Assembly (NCBI GenBank): GCA_900540335.1
Contig: UQFC01000013.1
Span: 1-40,141 of the forward strand
Source of the DNA: an uncultured Clostridium sp.
GTDB lineage: Bacteria > Bacillota > Clostridia > Lachnospirales > Lachnospiraceae
Reading direction: 5' to 3'
Length of the DNA stretch: 40,141 nucleotides
The notes below the pieces were generated by a model. The model did no database searches. It saw nothing but the letters and a program-made list of their open reading frames with translations, and was not told the DNA's origin. The position numbers and the translations under genes are program-made. Numbering within the stretch: the first letter of the stretch is position 1; every line of letters begins with the position of its first letter. Positions 23,240-32,396 of the stretch are shown in pieces.

Positions 23240-25723
23240 GTGGAAAAACTCGAAAAACATTTTAAATTAAACATTAATGGATGTTGTAATCCAGATTGTG
23301 TAATACAAGGGGATAAATACCGTTTCACAGTTCTAACTGCACAAATGTTACGAATGGAATATTCAGAAACGGGGATATTTGAAGATCGTCCTACTACGGT
23401 AGTATGGAATCGTAATTTTGAACATCCCAAATTCACTGTCAGAGATACAGAAAATTGTCTGGAAATTGATACAGAATATTTTCATGTTGTTTATGATAAG
23501 AAAAAATTTGGACCAAATCATCTTTATATTGACATAAAATATGCTTTTACAAATTATGGAGGAAGATGGTATTACGGTCAGACCGTTTATGGAGATCCCC
23601 CCAGGGAACATAATTTAAAAGGAACTGCAAGAACTTTGGATCGTTGTGATGGTCAATGGTATAAAGGCGCTAACACTCTTGAACGAATGAAAGCTACTGG
23701 CGGAAAAATCAATCGGTGTGATGGCGATGTTGATCTAGGTCGTGGATTATGCGATACGAGTGGAAGAACATTTTTTGACGATAGCCAATCACCTATCATT
23801 GATGAAAATGGATGGGTGCAGCCACGTAAAACAAATGAATTTGACTGTTATTTTTTCGGTTACGGCCGCGATTATTTTGGCGCTATACGTGATTTCTATA
23901 AATTATCCGGACCTGTTCCTATGCTTCCGAAGTATGCATTAGGGAACTGGTGGAGTCGTTATTGGAAATATACCGAAGAAAGCTACAAAAACCTTCTTAC
24001 GCGTTTTGAAGCAATGGATATTCCCTTTTCTGTGGTTGTCATGGATATGGACTGGCATATTGTAGATGTGCCAGAAAAATACGGAAAAGGATGGACTGGC
24101 TATACATGGAATAAAGAATATTTCCCAGAACCAAAACGATTTCTAGATTGGCTTCACGAACACAATTACCGAATTACATTAAACCTTCATCCTGCTGATG
24201 GTATTCAAGCTTATGAAGAAAAATATTCTGAAATGGCTAATGCTATGGGAATAGATCCGAATTCAGAATATCCGATACATTTTGATTTTACAAATATTGA
24301 ATTTATTACAGCATATTTTAAATATCTTCATCACCCAGAAGAAGAACGCGGAGTAGATTTTTGGTGGATGGATTGGCAGCAGGGAAATGTATCTGCTGTA
24401 GAAGGGTTAGATCCCTTATGGATGCTTAATCATTATCACCACTATGACTTAAAACGAAACGGTAAGAGAGGACTTATGCTGTCCAGATATAGTGGCCTTG
24501 GCAGTCATCGTTATCCCATTGGTTTTTCTGGAGATGTACATGTGACTTGGAATTCTCTTGAATATCAACCTTATTTTACCGCGACAGCAGCTAATGTCGG
24601 ATATACCTGGTGGAGTCATGATATTGGCGGACATATGAATGGTATAAAAGATAATGAACTCTATATTCGCTGGTTGCAATACGGCATTTTTTCTCCAATC
24701 AATCGTCTCCACAGTAATTGCAATCCCTTCTGTGGAAAAGAACCCTGGAGGTATCCTAAACCATATGATGAAATTGCGGAAAAAACACTACGTCTTCGTC
24801 ATCAGCTACTTCCTTATATTTATACAATGAACTATGAATGTCATGAAAAATTAAAGCCTGCTATAGTACCAGTATATTATTATTATTCTATGATACCCGA
24901 TGCTTATGAATATCGAAACCAGTATTTCTTCGGGACAGAATTAATGATTCAGCCAATGGTTCATCCAACTGATCCTGAAACGGGAATGACAGCCGAACAT
25001 ACCTGGATTCCTGCTGGAATTTGGACCGATATATATAGCGGACGTATTTACCATGGCGGAAAAAAAGGAAAACATGCCGTATTATGTCGCCCCATTGATC
25101 AAGAAGGAGTATTAGCCAAGGCCGGTGGAATTATTCCTCTTGCCAAACATGTCCCTCACAATAACAGTATTGCAAATCCTGAAACCCTAGAAGTTTATGT
25201 ATTTCCAGGTGGTAACAATGAATATATCTTATTTGAAGATTCCGGAGAAGGATTTAGCTACAAAAAAGGGCAGCGTTTAGATACAAAATTCGCACTTTCT
25301 TGGTCCAATGACAGAGCTATATTTACCGTGGAACCCAAAGGTGATTTTTCTGTTATCCCGCAAATACGGAAATATAATATTCACTTTCGGGGATTCGGAA
25401 ACCACTTGAAGATACAAGCTAGTGAAAAATATGAATCCGTCTATGAGTTGAAAAATCAAACATTAACTCTTACATGTCTGGAAACAGATCCGCGAAGGAA
25501 AATACAAATTACCCTGTCTGGTCAATTAACAGCAACAAATGATAACCTGACACAACAGGCTTTTGATTTCCTAGATAGAATTCAGGGAAGCATTACTATG
25601 AAAAAAGCACTCTATCAATGCTTTGAAAATGCAAGTTCCAAGGAAGAAATCATTACAGGAATAATGGCTCTTGAGCCGCCAAAAGCTTGGCAACAAGCAC
25701 TCCTTGAAATTATCTCCTGCTGA
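23240..25723 (+). CDS. GH31 family alpha-glucosidase, cytoplasmic
   Basis: 827 aa with no signal peptide. The catalytic nucleophile Asp378 lies in DFWWMDWQQGN and the acid/base Asp432 in GFSGDVHVTWNSL, followed by TAANVGYTWWSHDIGGHM, all standard GH31 positions. The N-terminal beta-sandwich domain occupies about the first 220 residues and includes YGQTVYGD. Domains after about residue 590 are beta-rich, and the last 60 residues form a helical tail not usual in short GH31 enzymes. The start is a GTG at 23240 with GAGGAGGA 6 nt upstream; no ATG fits. It is expected to remove terminal alpha-linked glucose (or xylose in some family members) from oligosaccharides together with the GH13 enzyme. A sulfoquinovosidase role is possible in the family, but I could not show it. 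Confidence 0.9.
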   Translation: MEKLEKHFKLNINGCCNPDCVIQGDKYRFTVLTAQMLRMEYSETGIFEDRPTTVVWNRNFEHPKFTVRDTENCLEIDTEYFHVVYDKKKFGPNHLYIDIKYAFTNYGGRWYYGQTVYGDPPREHNLKGTARTLDRCDGQWYKGANTLERMKATGGKINRCDGDVDLGRGLCDTSGRTFFDDSQSPIIDENGWVQPRKTNEFDCYFFGYGRDYFGAIRDFYKLSGPVPMLPKYALGNWWSRYWKYTEESYKNLLTRFEAMDIPFSVVVMDMDWHIVDVPEKYGKGWTGYTWNKEYFPEPKRFLDWLHEHNYRITLNLHPADGIQAYEEKYSEMANAMGIDPNSEYPIHFDFTNIEFITAYFKYLHHPEEERGVDFWWMDWQQGNVSAVEGLDPLWMLNHYHHYDLKRNGKRGLMLSRYSGLGSHRYPIGFSGDVHVTWNSLEYQPYFTATAANVGYTWWSHDIGGHMNGIKDNELYIRWLQYGIFSPINRLHSNCNPFCGKEPWRYPKPYDEIAEKTLRLRHQLLPYIYTMNYECHEKLKPAIVPVYYYYSMIPDAYEYRNQYFFGTELMIQPMVHPTDPETGMTAEHTWIPAGIWTDIYSGRIYHGGKKGKHAVLCRPIDQEGVLAKAGGIIPLAKHVPHNNSIANPETLEVYVFPGGNNEYILFEDSGEGFSYKKGQRLDTKFALSWSNDRAIFTVEPKGDFSVIPQIRKYNIHFRGFGNHLKIQASEKYESVYELKNQTLTLTCLETDPRRKIQITLSGQLTATNDNLTQQAFDFLDRIQGSITMKKALYQCFENASSKEEIITGIMALEPPKAWQQALLEIISC

Positions 25724-25883
25724 TTTTTAAAGTCAATTTACCTACAATATATTAAAAATGTTCACTTGGTAATTTCTTAATATTACACAAATAAAAAAGG
25801 AAGAAAAACCATTATTCAATTTGTCTAATATTTTTTTTATAATAAAACTACATCGAATGAACGAAAATAAGGAGGTTTTCATT
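25724..25883 (+). promoter_or_regulatory. Upstream control region of the sugar ABC operon
   Basis: ATATTAAAAATGTTCA at 25749-25764 matches 15 of 16 bases of the element before the GH13 gene. A TATAAT box is at 25838-25843 without a good -35. Alternatively TAATTT at 25770-25775, placed 5 nt after the shared element much as the -10 box is in the GH13 promoter, could serve. AAGGAGG precedes the ATG at 25884. Confidence 0.45.
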
Positions 25884-27203
25884 ATGAAAAAAGTAATCGC
25901 TTTATCTATGGCAACATTAATGGCAGTTGGAAGCCTCACAGGATGCAGTACGTCAAAACCTGTAGAAACACCAGCGCCCTCTGTTTCAGAATCTTCTGCT
26001 TCTGAAACAGAAAACACATCAGAAGCAGCTAATACCGAATTGTCTGGAGACATCTCTGTCATGGTAAACAATGCTTTTACTGGATTAGATGATCCAGCAA
26101 TCTTAAAAGCCGCAAAAGCATTTGAAGAACTTCATCCAGGTGTAACCATCACCATTGAAGGACTAGCAGGAAAAGAACTAATCAGCAAATTTACAACATC
26201 TGCTATGGCTGGTTCCGGTCCTGATGTCGTTGCTCTGGATAACTCTGGCTGGCCCATTGATTTAGCAGCTATGGGATTATTTTTACCTCTAGATGAAAAA
26301 ATAGAAGCAAGTGACAATACCTATCTCCAGGGACCTCTTGATTCTGGTATTTATGAGGGAAATTATTATTCTGTTCCTTGGTATTTTAATAATACTGGTC
26401 TCTATTATAACAAACGAATTTTGGAAGAAATCGGAAAAACAGAAGCCCCGGCTACCTGGGAAGAATTTGAGGAAGATGTTAAACTGGCAACAGAAAAGGG
26501 ATATGCAGGTGTATCTACTAGACTGGATGGTTATGCTGTATTTAATATGTTTTTTGCAGCAGACAATCCCGTTATCGACACTACTGGAGAAAAACCCGTT
26601 GTAACAGTTCTGGAAGATTCTGGAAAAGAAGCTTTTAATTTCTGGACTGGATTACATACCAAATATAAAGCATTCCCCGAAGGAATGAAAGATGCTTCTG
26701 ACTGGGCAACAGCTTATACTACATTTGTATCAGATGACTGCTTATTCTTTGTATGTGGAGACTGGGCCTTTTCAAATATTCAAAAAGGCAATCCGGATAT
26801 GGAATTCGGTCTGGCCCCTATGCCAAAAGGTAAAGTTCAGGCTGTTTGTTTAGGCGGATACAATCTGGCTATCAATGCAAATACCGAAAATCCAGATTTA
26901 GCATGGGCCTTTACAGAATACTTAACCAGTAAAGAATGTGATTATGTTTTAACACAGCAAGGACGTATTCCAGGAAGAACAGATGTAGATTATAAACCTA
27001 TTTTGGAAATTAATGATTCTTATCAGGTATTCATAGACGAGGCTGAATATACAGTTCCAAGACCACGTGTCAAAAATGCAGCATCTGTTGACGAAAAAAT
27101 GGTAGATGCATTTAAAAAAGTATTCTTTGATCAGATGAGTGCGGAACAGGCACTGGAAGAATTAAATACCGAATTAAATGATTTCATTAATGAAAATTAT
27201 TAA
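25884..27203 (+). CDS. Sugar ABC transporter substrate-binding lipoprotein, family 1 (MalE-like)
   Basis: 439 aa. It has a lipoprotein signal with lipobox LTGC (Cys21), and a Ser/Glu/Pro-rich linker to about residue 55. The mature domain has the family 1 pattern: AAKAFEELHPGVTITIEG, GSGPDVVALDNSGWPIDLA, YYSVPWYFNNTGLYYNKRILEEIG and FFVCGDWAFSNIQ. Aromatic residues typical of oligosaccharide stacking are frequent. The likely ligand is a malto- or other alpha-gluco-oligosaccharide, inferred from the two glucosidases next to it. The upstream frame extends to 25821, but the ATG at 25884 has AAGGAGG and begins the signal peptide. A hairpin separates it from the permease genes. Confidence 0.92.
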   Translation: MKKVIALSMATLMAVGSLTGCSTSKPVETPAPSVSESSASETENTSEAANTELSGDISVMVNNAFTGLDDPAILKAAKAFEELHPGVTITIEGLAGKELISKFTTSAMAGSGPDVVALDNSGWPIDLAAMGLFLPLDEKIEASDNTYLQGPLDSGIYEGNYYSVPWYFNNTGLYYNKRILEEIGKTEAPATWEEFEEDVKLATEKGYAGVSTRLDGYAVFNMFFAADNPVIDTTGEKPVVTVLEDSGKEAFNFWTGLHTKYKAFPEGMKDASDWATAYTTFVSDDCLFFVCGDWAFSNIQKGNPDMEFGLAPMPKGKVQAVCLGGYNLAINANTENPDLAWAFTEYLTSKECDYVLTQQGRIPGRTDVDYKPILEINDSYQVFIDEAEYTVPRPRVKNAASVDEKMVDAFKKVFFDQMSAEQALEELNTELNDFINENY

Positions 27204-27220
27204 TCACTAAAACTAGTGAA

Positions 27221-27264
27221 AGAGCCGCCATTCGTCTCAACTCGGAGAGGCGGATGGCGGCTTT
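27221..27264 (+). terminator. Intercistronic hairpin after the sugar-binding protein gene
   Basis: AGCCGCCATTCGTCTC pairs with the GGAGAGGCGGATGGCGGCT strand with a few wobble pairs, followed by a short, interrupted T-run. It is probably a partial terminator or 3' stabiliser, matching the position of the hairpin in the sulfatase-transporter operon. Its GC-rich stem stands out in the AT-rich block. Confidence 0.65.
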
Positions 27265-27288
27265 CTTACGTTAAGGAGAGAAAATAAC

Positions 27289-28212
27289 ATGAATAAAACC
27301 AAAACAAAACGCGAAAAATTAAAAGAATATTCTTTTCGTTACAACAGAAACGGTTATTTTCTGATTGCTCCAGCCGTTATAGCAATTCTGTTGCTAAGTG
27401 TATATCCTCTGTTAAACGGTATCTGGATTAGTTTTCTAAATTACGATATGACCAAAGCTCGAGCTTCCGATTTCGGTACATTTGCTGGTCTAAAAAACTA
27501 TATGGTTATTTTTTCAAATTCAAAATACCGAAATGCCGTAGCTAATTCTGTTGTATGGACTTTAGTAAATCTTATAGTACAGGTAGCTCTAGCAACAGGT
27601 ATCGCGCTTGTGTTGAATGAAAAACTAAAAGGTCGCGCTATTTTTAGAACATTAGCGCTTCTTCCTTGGGCAATTCCAGCAGCTATCAGTGCATTGACAT
27701 TTAGCGCTCTTTATGATACCAAAATTGGTGCATTTAATGCTATTCTGATTCGTCTTGGAATTTTAAAAGAAGGATATTCTTTTTTAGGGAATGTCGGCAC
27801 AGCTATGCCAGCAGTAATCATTGCAAATGTATGGAAAAGCACACCTTTTTTGATGATTTTCATTCTCGCCGCCTTACAAGGTGTCTCTTATGATATGTAC
27901 GAAAGTGCTGCTATTGATGGAGCAGGAAAAATAAAACGTTTTCTGTATATTACACTTCCCAACATTAAAGAGCCTATGGCTGTTGCAGTAATACTGAATG
28001 CGATTTCTATTTTTAATAACTTTAATGCCATTTGGCTTCTTACTCAAGGAGGGCCCTTAAACAGTACAGAAATCATGTATACATACGCATATCGCCAAGC
28101 TTTTGTGGATCACAAATTTGGTTATGCAGCTGCTACCTCTGTAGTCATTTTTATAGTTATTGCAATACTTACTGTAATATATATAAAAATGATTTCATCA
28201 AAAAAAGATTAA
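27289..28212 (+). CDS. Sugar ABC transporter permease, MalF/UgpA type
   Basis: 307 aa, six membrane segments predicted by eye, starting FLIAPAVIAILLLSVYPLLNGIWISF. The EAA coupling loop is ESAAIDGAGKIKRFLYITLPNIKEPM. AGGAGAG lies upstream of the ATG. It forms a heterodimer with the next-encoded MalG-type permease. No ATPase gene is in this locus, as is usual for carbohydrate importers of Firmicutes that share a general MsmK-type ATPase encoded elsewhere. Confidence 0.92.
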   Translation: MNKTKTKREKLKEYSFRYNRNGYFLIAPAVIAILLLSVYPLLNGIWISFLNYDMTKARASDFGTFAGLKNYMVIFSNSKYRNAVANSVVWTLVNLIVQVALATGIALVLNEKLKGRAIFRTLALLPWAIPAAISALTFSALYDTKIGAFNAILIRLGILKEGYSFLGNVGTAMPAVIIANVWKSTPFLMIFILAALQGVSYDMYESAAIDGAGKIKRFLYITLPNIKEPMAVAVILNAISIFNNFNAIWLLTQGGPLNSTEIMYTYAYRQAFVDHKFGYAAATSVVIFIVIAILTVIYIKMISSKKD

Positions 28213-28224
28213 AAGGAGAAGGCT

Positions 28225-29052
28225 ATGAAGAGAACCAGATTAGAAAAATTTATCTTATATTCACTAGCTATTATTATTGCCCTGTGTTCCTTTCTTCCCT
28301 TTTTGTGGGTATTTTTCACAGCACTTAAGGGACCTGAACAAATTTATGATATGAATCAGATTATACCTACATATGTTACATTTGAAAACTTCAAAAAAGT
28401 ACTGTTTCAGTCTAATTTTATACGATATTTTATGAACAGTGCATATATTTCAATCATTGTAACCGGGATTTCTATGCTGTTTGCAGTTATGGCAGCATAT
28501 GGATTCTGTCGTTATCGAATTTTGGGCGCAGAAAAAATGAAATTGGGAATTCTATTCACAAAAATGTTTCCTGGTGTGTTGCTTTCTATTCCCTATTATG
28601 TTATTATGCAAAAAATGAATCTTATAGACTCGCATCTGGGACTCATCATCATAAATTGCTCATTTGTACTGCCTTTTGCAGTATGGAATATGTGTACATT
28701 TTTCCTTCAAATCCCGTGGGAAATAGAAGAATCAGCTATGATAGATGGATGCAATCGCTTTCAATCTTTCATAAAAGTAATCTTTCCTATGGCGAAACCT
28801 GGAATTTCTGCTACAACCCTATATTGTTTTTTGATGTCCTGGGATGAATTCATGTATGCCAATACATTTATAAGCACAACTCTTAAAAAAACGGTCCAAG
28901 TCGGTATTCGGGATTACATTGGAGAATATTCGACAGATTGGGGGCCATTAATGGCATCTGTTATCCTGAGCCTGATACCAGTAATTATATTCTTTGTATT
29001 TGTACAGGACAATCTCGTAGGAGGATTATCCGCTGGTGCTGTTAAAGGTTAG
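28225..29052 (+). CDS. Sugar ABC transporter permease, MalG/UgpE type
   Basis: 275 aa, six membrane segments, first one SLAIIIALCSFLPFLWVFFTALK. The coupling loop is EESAMIDGCNRFQSFIKVIFPMAKPGI, and MSWDEFMYANTFI matches the conserved late segment of MalG-type permeases. It starts 12 nt after the MalF-type gene, with AAAAGGAGAAGG upstream. It completes the membrane part of the sugar importer. Confidence 0.92.
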   Translation: MKRTRLEKFILYSLAIIIALCSFLPFLWVFFTALKGPEQIYDMNQIIPTYVTFENFKKVLFQSNFIRYFMNSAYISIIVTGISMLFAVMAAYGFCRYRILGAEKMKLGILFTKMFPGVLLSIPYYVIMQKMNLIDSHLGLIIINCSFVLPFAVWNMCTFFLQIPWEIEESAMIDGCNRFQSFIKVIFPMAKPGISATTLYCFLMSWDEFMYANTFISTTLKKTVQVGIRDYIGEYSTDWGPLMASVILSLIPVIIFFVFVQDNLVGGLSAGAVKG

Positions 29053-29093
29053 TACTAAATATCATAATTATAGCATAAAGGGGACAGCCACAT

Positions 29094-30863
29094 ATGAAAA
29101 AAACATATAAGGAACCAAGTATTCAACTATGTATGACAAGAAATATTATACTTTGTGTCCTTATCCCTCTTTTTTTCGCTCTGGCTGTCCTTTGTGGACT
29201 TTTAAACTATAATCTCTCTGCTGGAACCGTAGAGGCCTACCAGATGATGTTCAATCAAAATATACAGGCAATTGACAGCGCAATTCTTCAATCCAATTAT
29301 GCTAGCAGCACAATGATTACTTATACAGGGAATATCCGCCTGCTTCAAAAATATTATCAGGCGCAAAATGAATATGAAAAATTCACTGTAATTTCTCAAA
29401 TAGAAAATATGCTCTCTAATTGTCAGGCAATAGCCTTAAATAGCTTTCGGGGAGAAATGGTATTACTGATGAATGATGGACGTGTCATTGATGCCATTAA
29501 AACAGCAGATATATCCGATTCTTTGACAGAGTATGAATGGTGGGAAAACTTACAAAAAACTGGTTCCATTCTTTATTGGGACAGCAATATTCAAGAAATC
29601 TTTGAACCACATCATCGCCAAAACTATGTTGCCTTTGGGCGTCAATTGATGCGCTATAAGGAAGAACCTTTGGGATATGCGCTAGTTCGAATTCCTTCAG
29701 AAAAATTTTTTCAATTCAGCGAAGATCCTCAATTTCAAGACGGAACTTTAGCCCTTTTTTCTTCTGATTGACGGATCATCGCCAGTGATGGAGGAACCAT
29801 AGAAAACGAAACTCTAAAAGATCTATATCAACACTGGAAAAATGGCAATAAAAATACTGGAAAATGGGAAAAATATTTTTTTATGGCATCCAAATTGGAC
29901 TCTTGTGGAAATAGCATTGTATACGCAATAGAACAAAAGAACATGTTTCGAAGAGTCGAAATTATCGTTATTAGCACTATAGCCTTTATGATTGTAACGG
30001 GAATAGGACTGGTTGCAGTAATCATTTATCTTTCTCATTACATAGCCAAACCAATTTTATTTTTTGCAGATCGAATTTGTTTAATCGAACAGGATAAACC
30101 TGAAATGCTTGTATTAAATAAACACCACTACAAAGAAACAAAGGTTCTTGAAGAAGGCATGATACGAGCTCAAAAACGAATTAATCTTCTTGTTAAGGAA
30201 GTACGAAAAGAAGCAGAAATGAAAGAAAAAGCTCGCTATGATGCACTGCGAGCACAAATAACACCGCATTTTCTATTTAATACTTTAAATGCAATACGTT
30301 GGAAAGCATCTCTAAATCACGATGAGGAAGTTTCTGATATACTATCAGATTTAGGCATTCTTTTAGGTGAAGCTTATCGAAACACAGATGAATTAGAACG
30401 CATCGAAAATGCAGTGCTTATCCTAGATGCTTATGTAAAAATAATGCAGATCCGTTTTGGAGATAAAGTTCAATTCTTTTTCTCAGTTTCAGAAGAAATA
30501 CGAGAATATCTAATCCCAAGATTTTGCTTACAACCGCTTGTAGAAAACTCATTTATTCACGGAATGGGACGTGTTAAAGAAGGTATTATTGTTCTTCGAG
30601 GTGAAAAGCAGGGAAAAGACATTATATTTACTTTAATTGATAATGGAACAGGTCTCCAGGGAAAACAAATTGATTTAACAAAGGAATACGATTTAAAACA
30701 ACGCGGTGTTTCTGGAATAGGTTTACCTAATATTCATAAACGTATTCAAATGCTTTTCGGAAAAGAATATGGACTATATGTAGATAACACTTTAGAAGTA
30801 GGATTTAAAATTTCCTTAAAAATTCCAGCAATTACCGAAACGGACAAGAAGGTGACTGAATGA
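29094..30863 (+). pseudogene. YesM-like sensor histidine kinase gene interrupted by an in-frame TGA
   Basis: One frame of 590 codons would encode a complete kinase of normal length but has a TGA at codon 226 (29769-29771). Before it lie an N-terminal membrane segment and most of the extracellular sensor domain. The frame resumes directly after it (RIIASDGGTIENE), then a second membrane segment (about 29955-30030), a HAMP-like region, the His_kinase motif ITPHFLFNTLNAIRWKA with His392, and an ATPase domain (LQPLVENSFIHGM, DNGTGL). No frameshift is needed, so one base change could restore it, for example GGA or CGA to TGA. The next ATG (29883) has no ribosome binding site. Options are a true nonsense mutation, a sequencing error, or UGA readthrough (the next base is C, a leaky context). 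The end overlaps the regulator start. Confidence 0.8.
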
Positions 30864-32347
30864 AGGCATTAATTGTAGAAGATGAACTGCTAGCCAGAGT
30901 GGGGCTGCGCTCACTTATAGACTGGCAAGCTATGGGAATTACTCTCTTAGAAGACGCTCAAGATGGACGTGAAGCATTAGAACGTTTAGAAAAAGAACAT
31001 CCAGACATTTTGCTTTTGGATCTCAATATTCCAATTATCAGTGGTCTTGAAATTCTGGAATATATAAAAAAGAAAAAAATTTCCGTTAAAACTGTTGTAG
31101 TAAGTTGCTACGATGATTTTAAAACAGTTAAGCAGGCTATGAAACTTGGTGCTGCCGATTATATCCGAAAATTTGGATTATCGAAAGAAGAGTTAATAAC
31201 CACACTAACCAGTTTAACGGAAACACCAGTAGAAAGCTTCATTCCAGTCACTAAATCGATAGCTCAGATAGGTGCTGAAACCCGACAGAAAATTGAAAAT
31301 ATACCCGAAACATATCAAACTGGCTGCTGTGTAAGCTTTTTTTTGTGTTGGAAATATTCCGGAGAAATGTCTGACATGAAAATTGTTGAAACTATAGCTT
31401 GTCAGTTTTTTCAAAAACTAGGACGAGAATTGATGTCCCTTACTTATGAAGGGAAGTTATTGATTCTAATGAAAGAAGAAACAAATGAAGTAGAAGTAAA
31501 ACAATTAAGTAAACAAATTTCACCTTTTGTAGCTAATCGCTGTTACATTGGAATAACTCGATATCAACAGCCAATTTATGATCATAATTTTTTTATAGAT
31601 ATTGCAAATAGTATTGAAGCATATGGCTTCTATGACTCAAAAGAAGAAATTCTTGTTTTCGAGCATGCAATTGAAATCAAACGCCAAATGCCATTTCCTT
31701 TAGCCTCTTATATTGAAAAACTGGAACGCGGTATCCAAAAAATGTCGAAAGAAGACATTTTACAAATTCTGAATTTTATGTTCGATGAAATTTCTTCACA
31801 TCGGTATATATCCGTAAATTTGGTGAAAAAAATGATGATTGAAATTTTAAGTCGTTTTTCTGATAAAGCCGGACAGTTGGGTGGCGCAATTGAAGAGATT
31901 GAAGTAAATGGAAGTTATAAACATTATCAAAAAATTGTACAAATTTCCAGTTACGAAGATATGAGACATTGGTGGATTGATTTTGTTTCTAGTTTTACAA
32001 CTCTTTTTTTTACCAGACAAAAATGTTCAGAATCAGACATAATACAACTCGCTTTAGACTATATAGACAACAATCTTGATAAAACAATTCAGCTATCTGA
32101 TGTTGCCAGGTATATCGGTGTTTCTGAACCATATCTCAGTTCTTTTTTTAAGAAAAACATGAATGAAAACTTTATTCCTTACGTCAATAAACAGAAAATC
32201 AAAAGAGCAAAGCAGCTTCTTAGCGAAGGGAAAATGGTTTATCAAGTATCAGATATGTTAGGATATGAGAACAGCACCTATTTTTCTAAGGTTTTTAAAA
32301 AAATGGAAGGAGTTACTCCCGATGTATATAGAAAAAACTATTTATAA
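30860..32347 (+). CDS. YesN-like response regulator with AraC-type DNA-binding domain
   Basis: 495 aa. The receiver domain starts KALIVEDELLARVGLRSL, with phospho-acceptor Asp54 in LLLDLNIP. After an unassigned middle region the C-terminus (about residues 395-495) has two AraC-type helix-turn-helix units (IQLSDVARYIGVSEPYLSSFF; VYQVSDMLGYENSTYFSKVF). ATGA overlap with the kinase gene shows coupling, with AAGAAGGTG upstream. It is intact although the partner kinase is interrupted. It probably activates the glucosidase and transporter promoters, which share a 16-nt element. If the kinase is dead, the regulator may be unphosphorylated, or served by another kinase such as the one at 16.4-18.1 kb. 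Confidence 0.92.
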   Translation: MKALIVEDELLARVGLRSLIDWQAMGITLLEDAQDGREALERLEKEHPDILLLDLNIPIISGLEILEYIKKKKISVKTVVVSCYDDFKTVKQAMKLGAADYIRKFGLSKEELITTLTSLTETPVESFIPVTKSIAQIGAETRQKIENIPETYQTGCCVSFFLCWKYSGEMSDMKIVETIACQFFQKLGRELMSLTYEGKLLILMKEETNEVEVKQLSKQISPFVANRCYIGITRYQQPIYDHNFFIDIANSIEAYGFYDSKEEILVFEHAIEIKRQMPFPLASYIEKLERGIQKMSKEDILQILNFMFDEISSHRYISVNLVKKMMIEILSRFSDKAGQLGGAIEEIEVNGSYKHYQKIVQISSYEDMRHWWIDFVSSFTTLFFTRQKCSESDIIQLALDYIDNNLDKTIQLSDVARYIGVSEPYLSSFFKKNMNENFIPYVNKQKIKRAKQLLSEGKMVYQVSDMLGYENSTYFSKVFKKMEGVTPDVYRKNYL

Positions 32348-32396
32348 AACAGGATTATTTACAATTATACATTCCAAATGAATCGAGGTAAAATAT

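Noticed and set aside
29769..29830. Selenocysteine insertion at the TGA in the kinase gene
   Set aside because: Only a weak CATC/GATG stem follows, without a convincing bacterial SECIS loop, and the position lies in a variable sensor domain of a family not known to contain selenocysteine.
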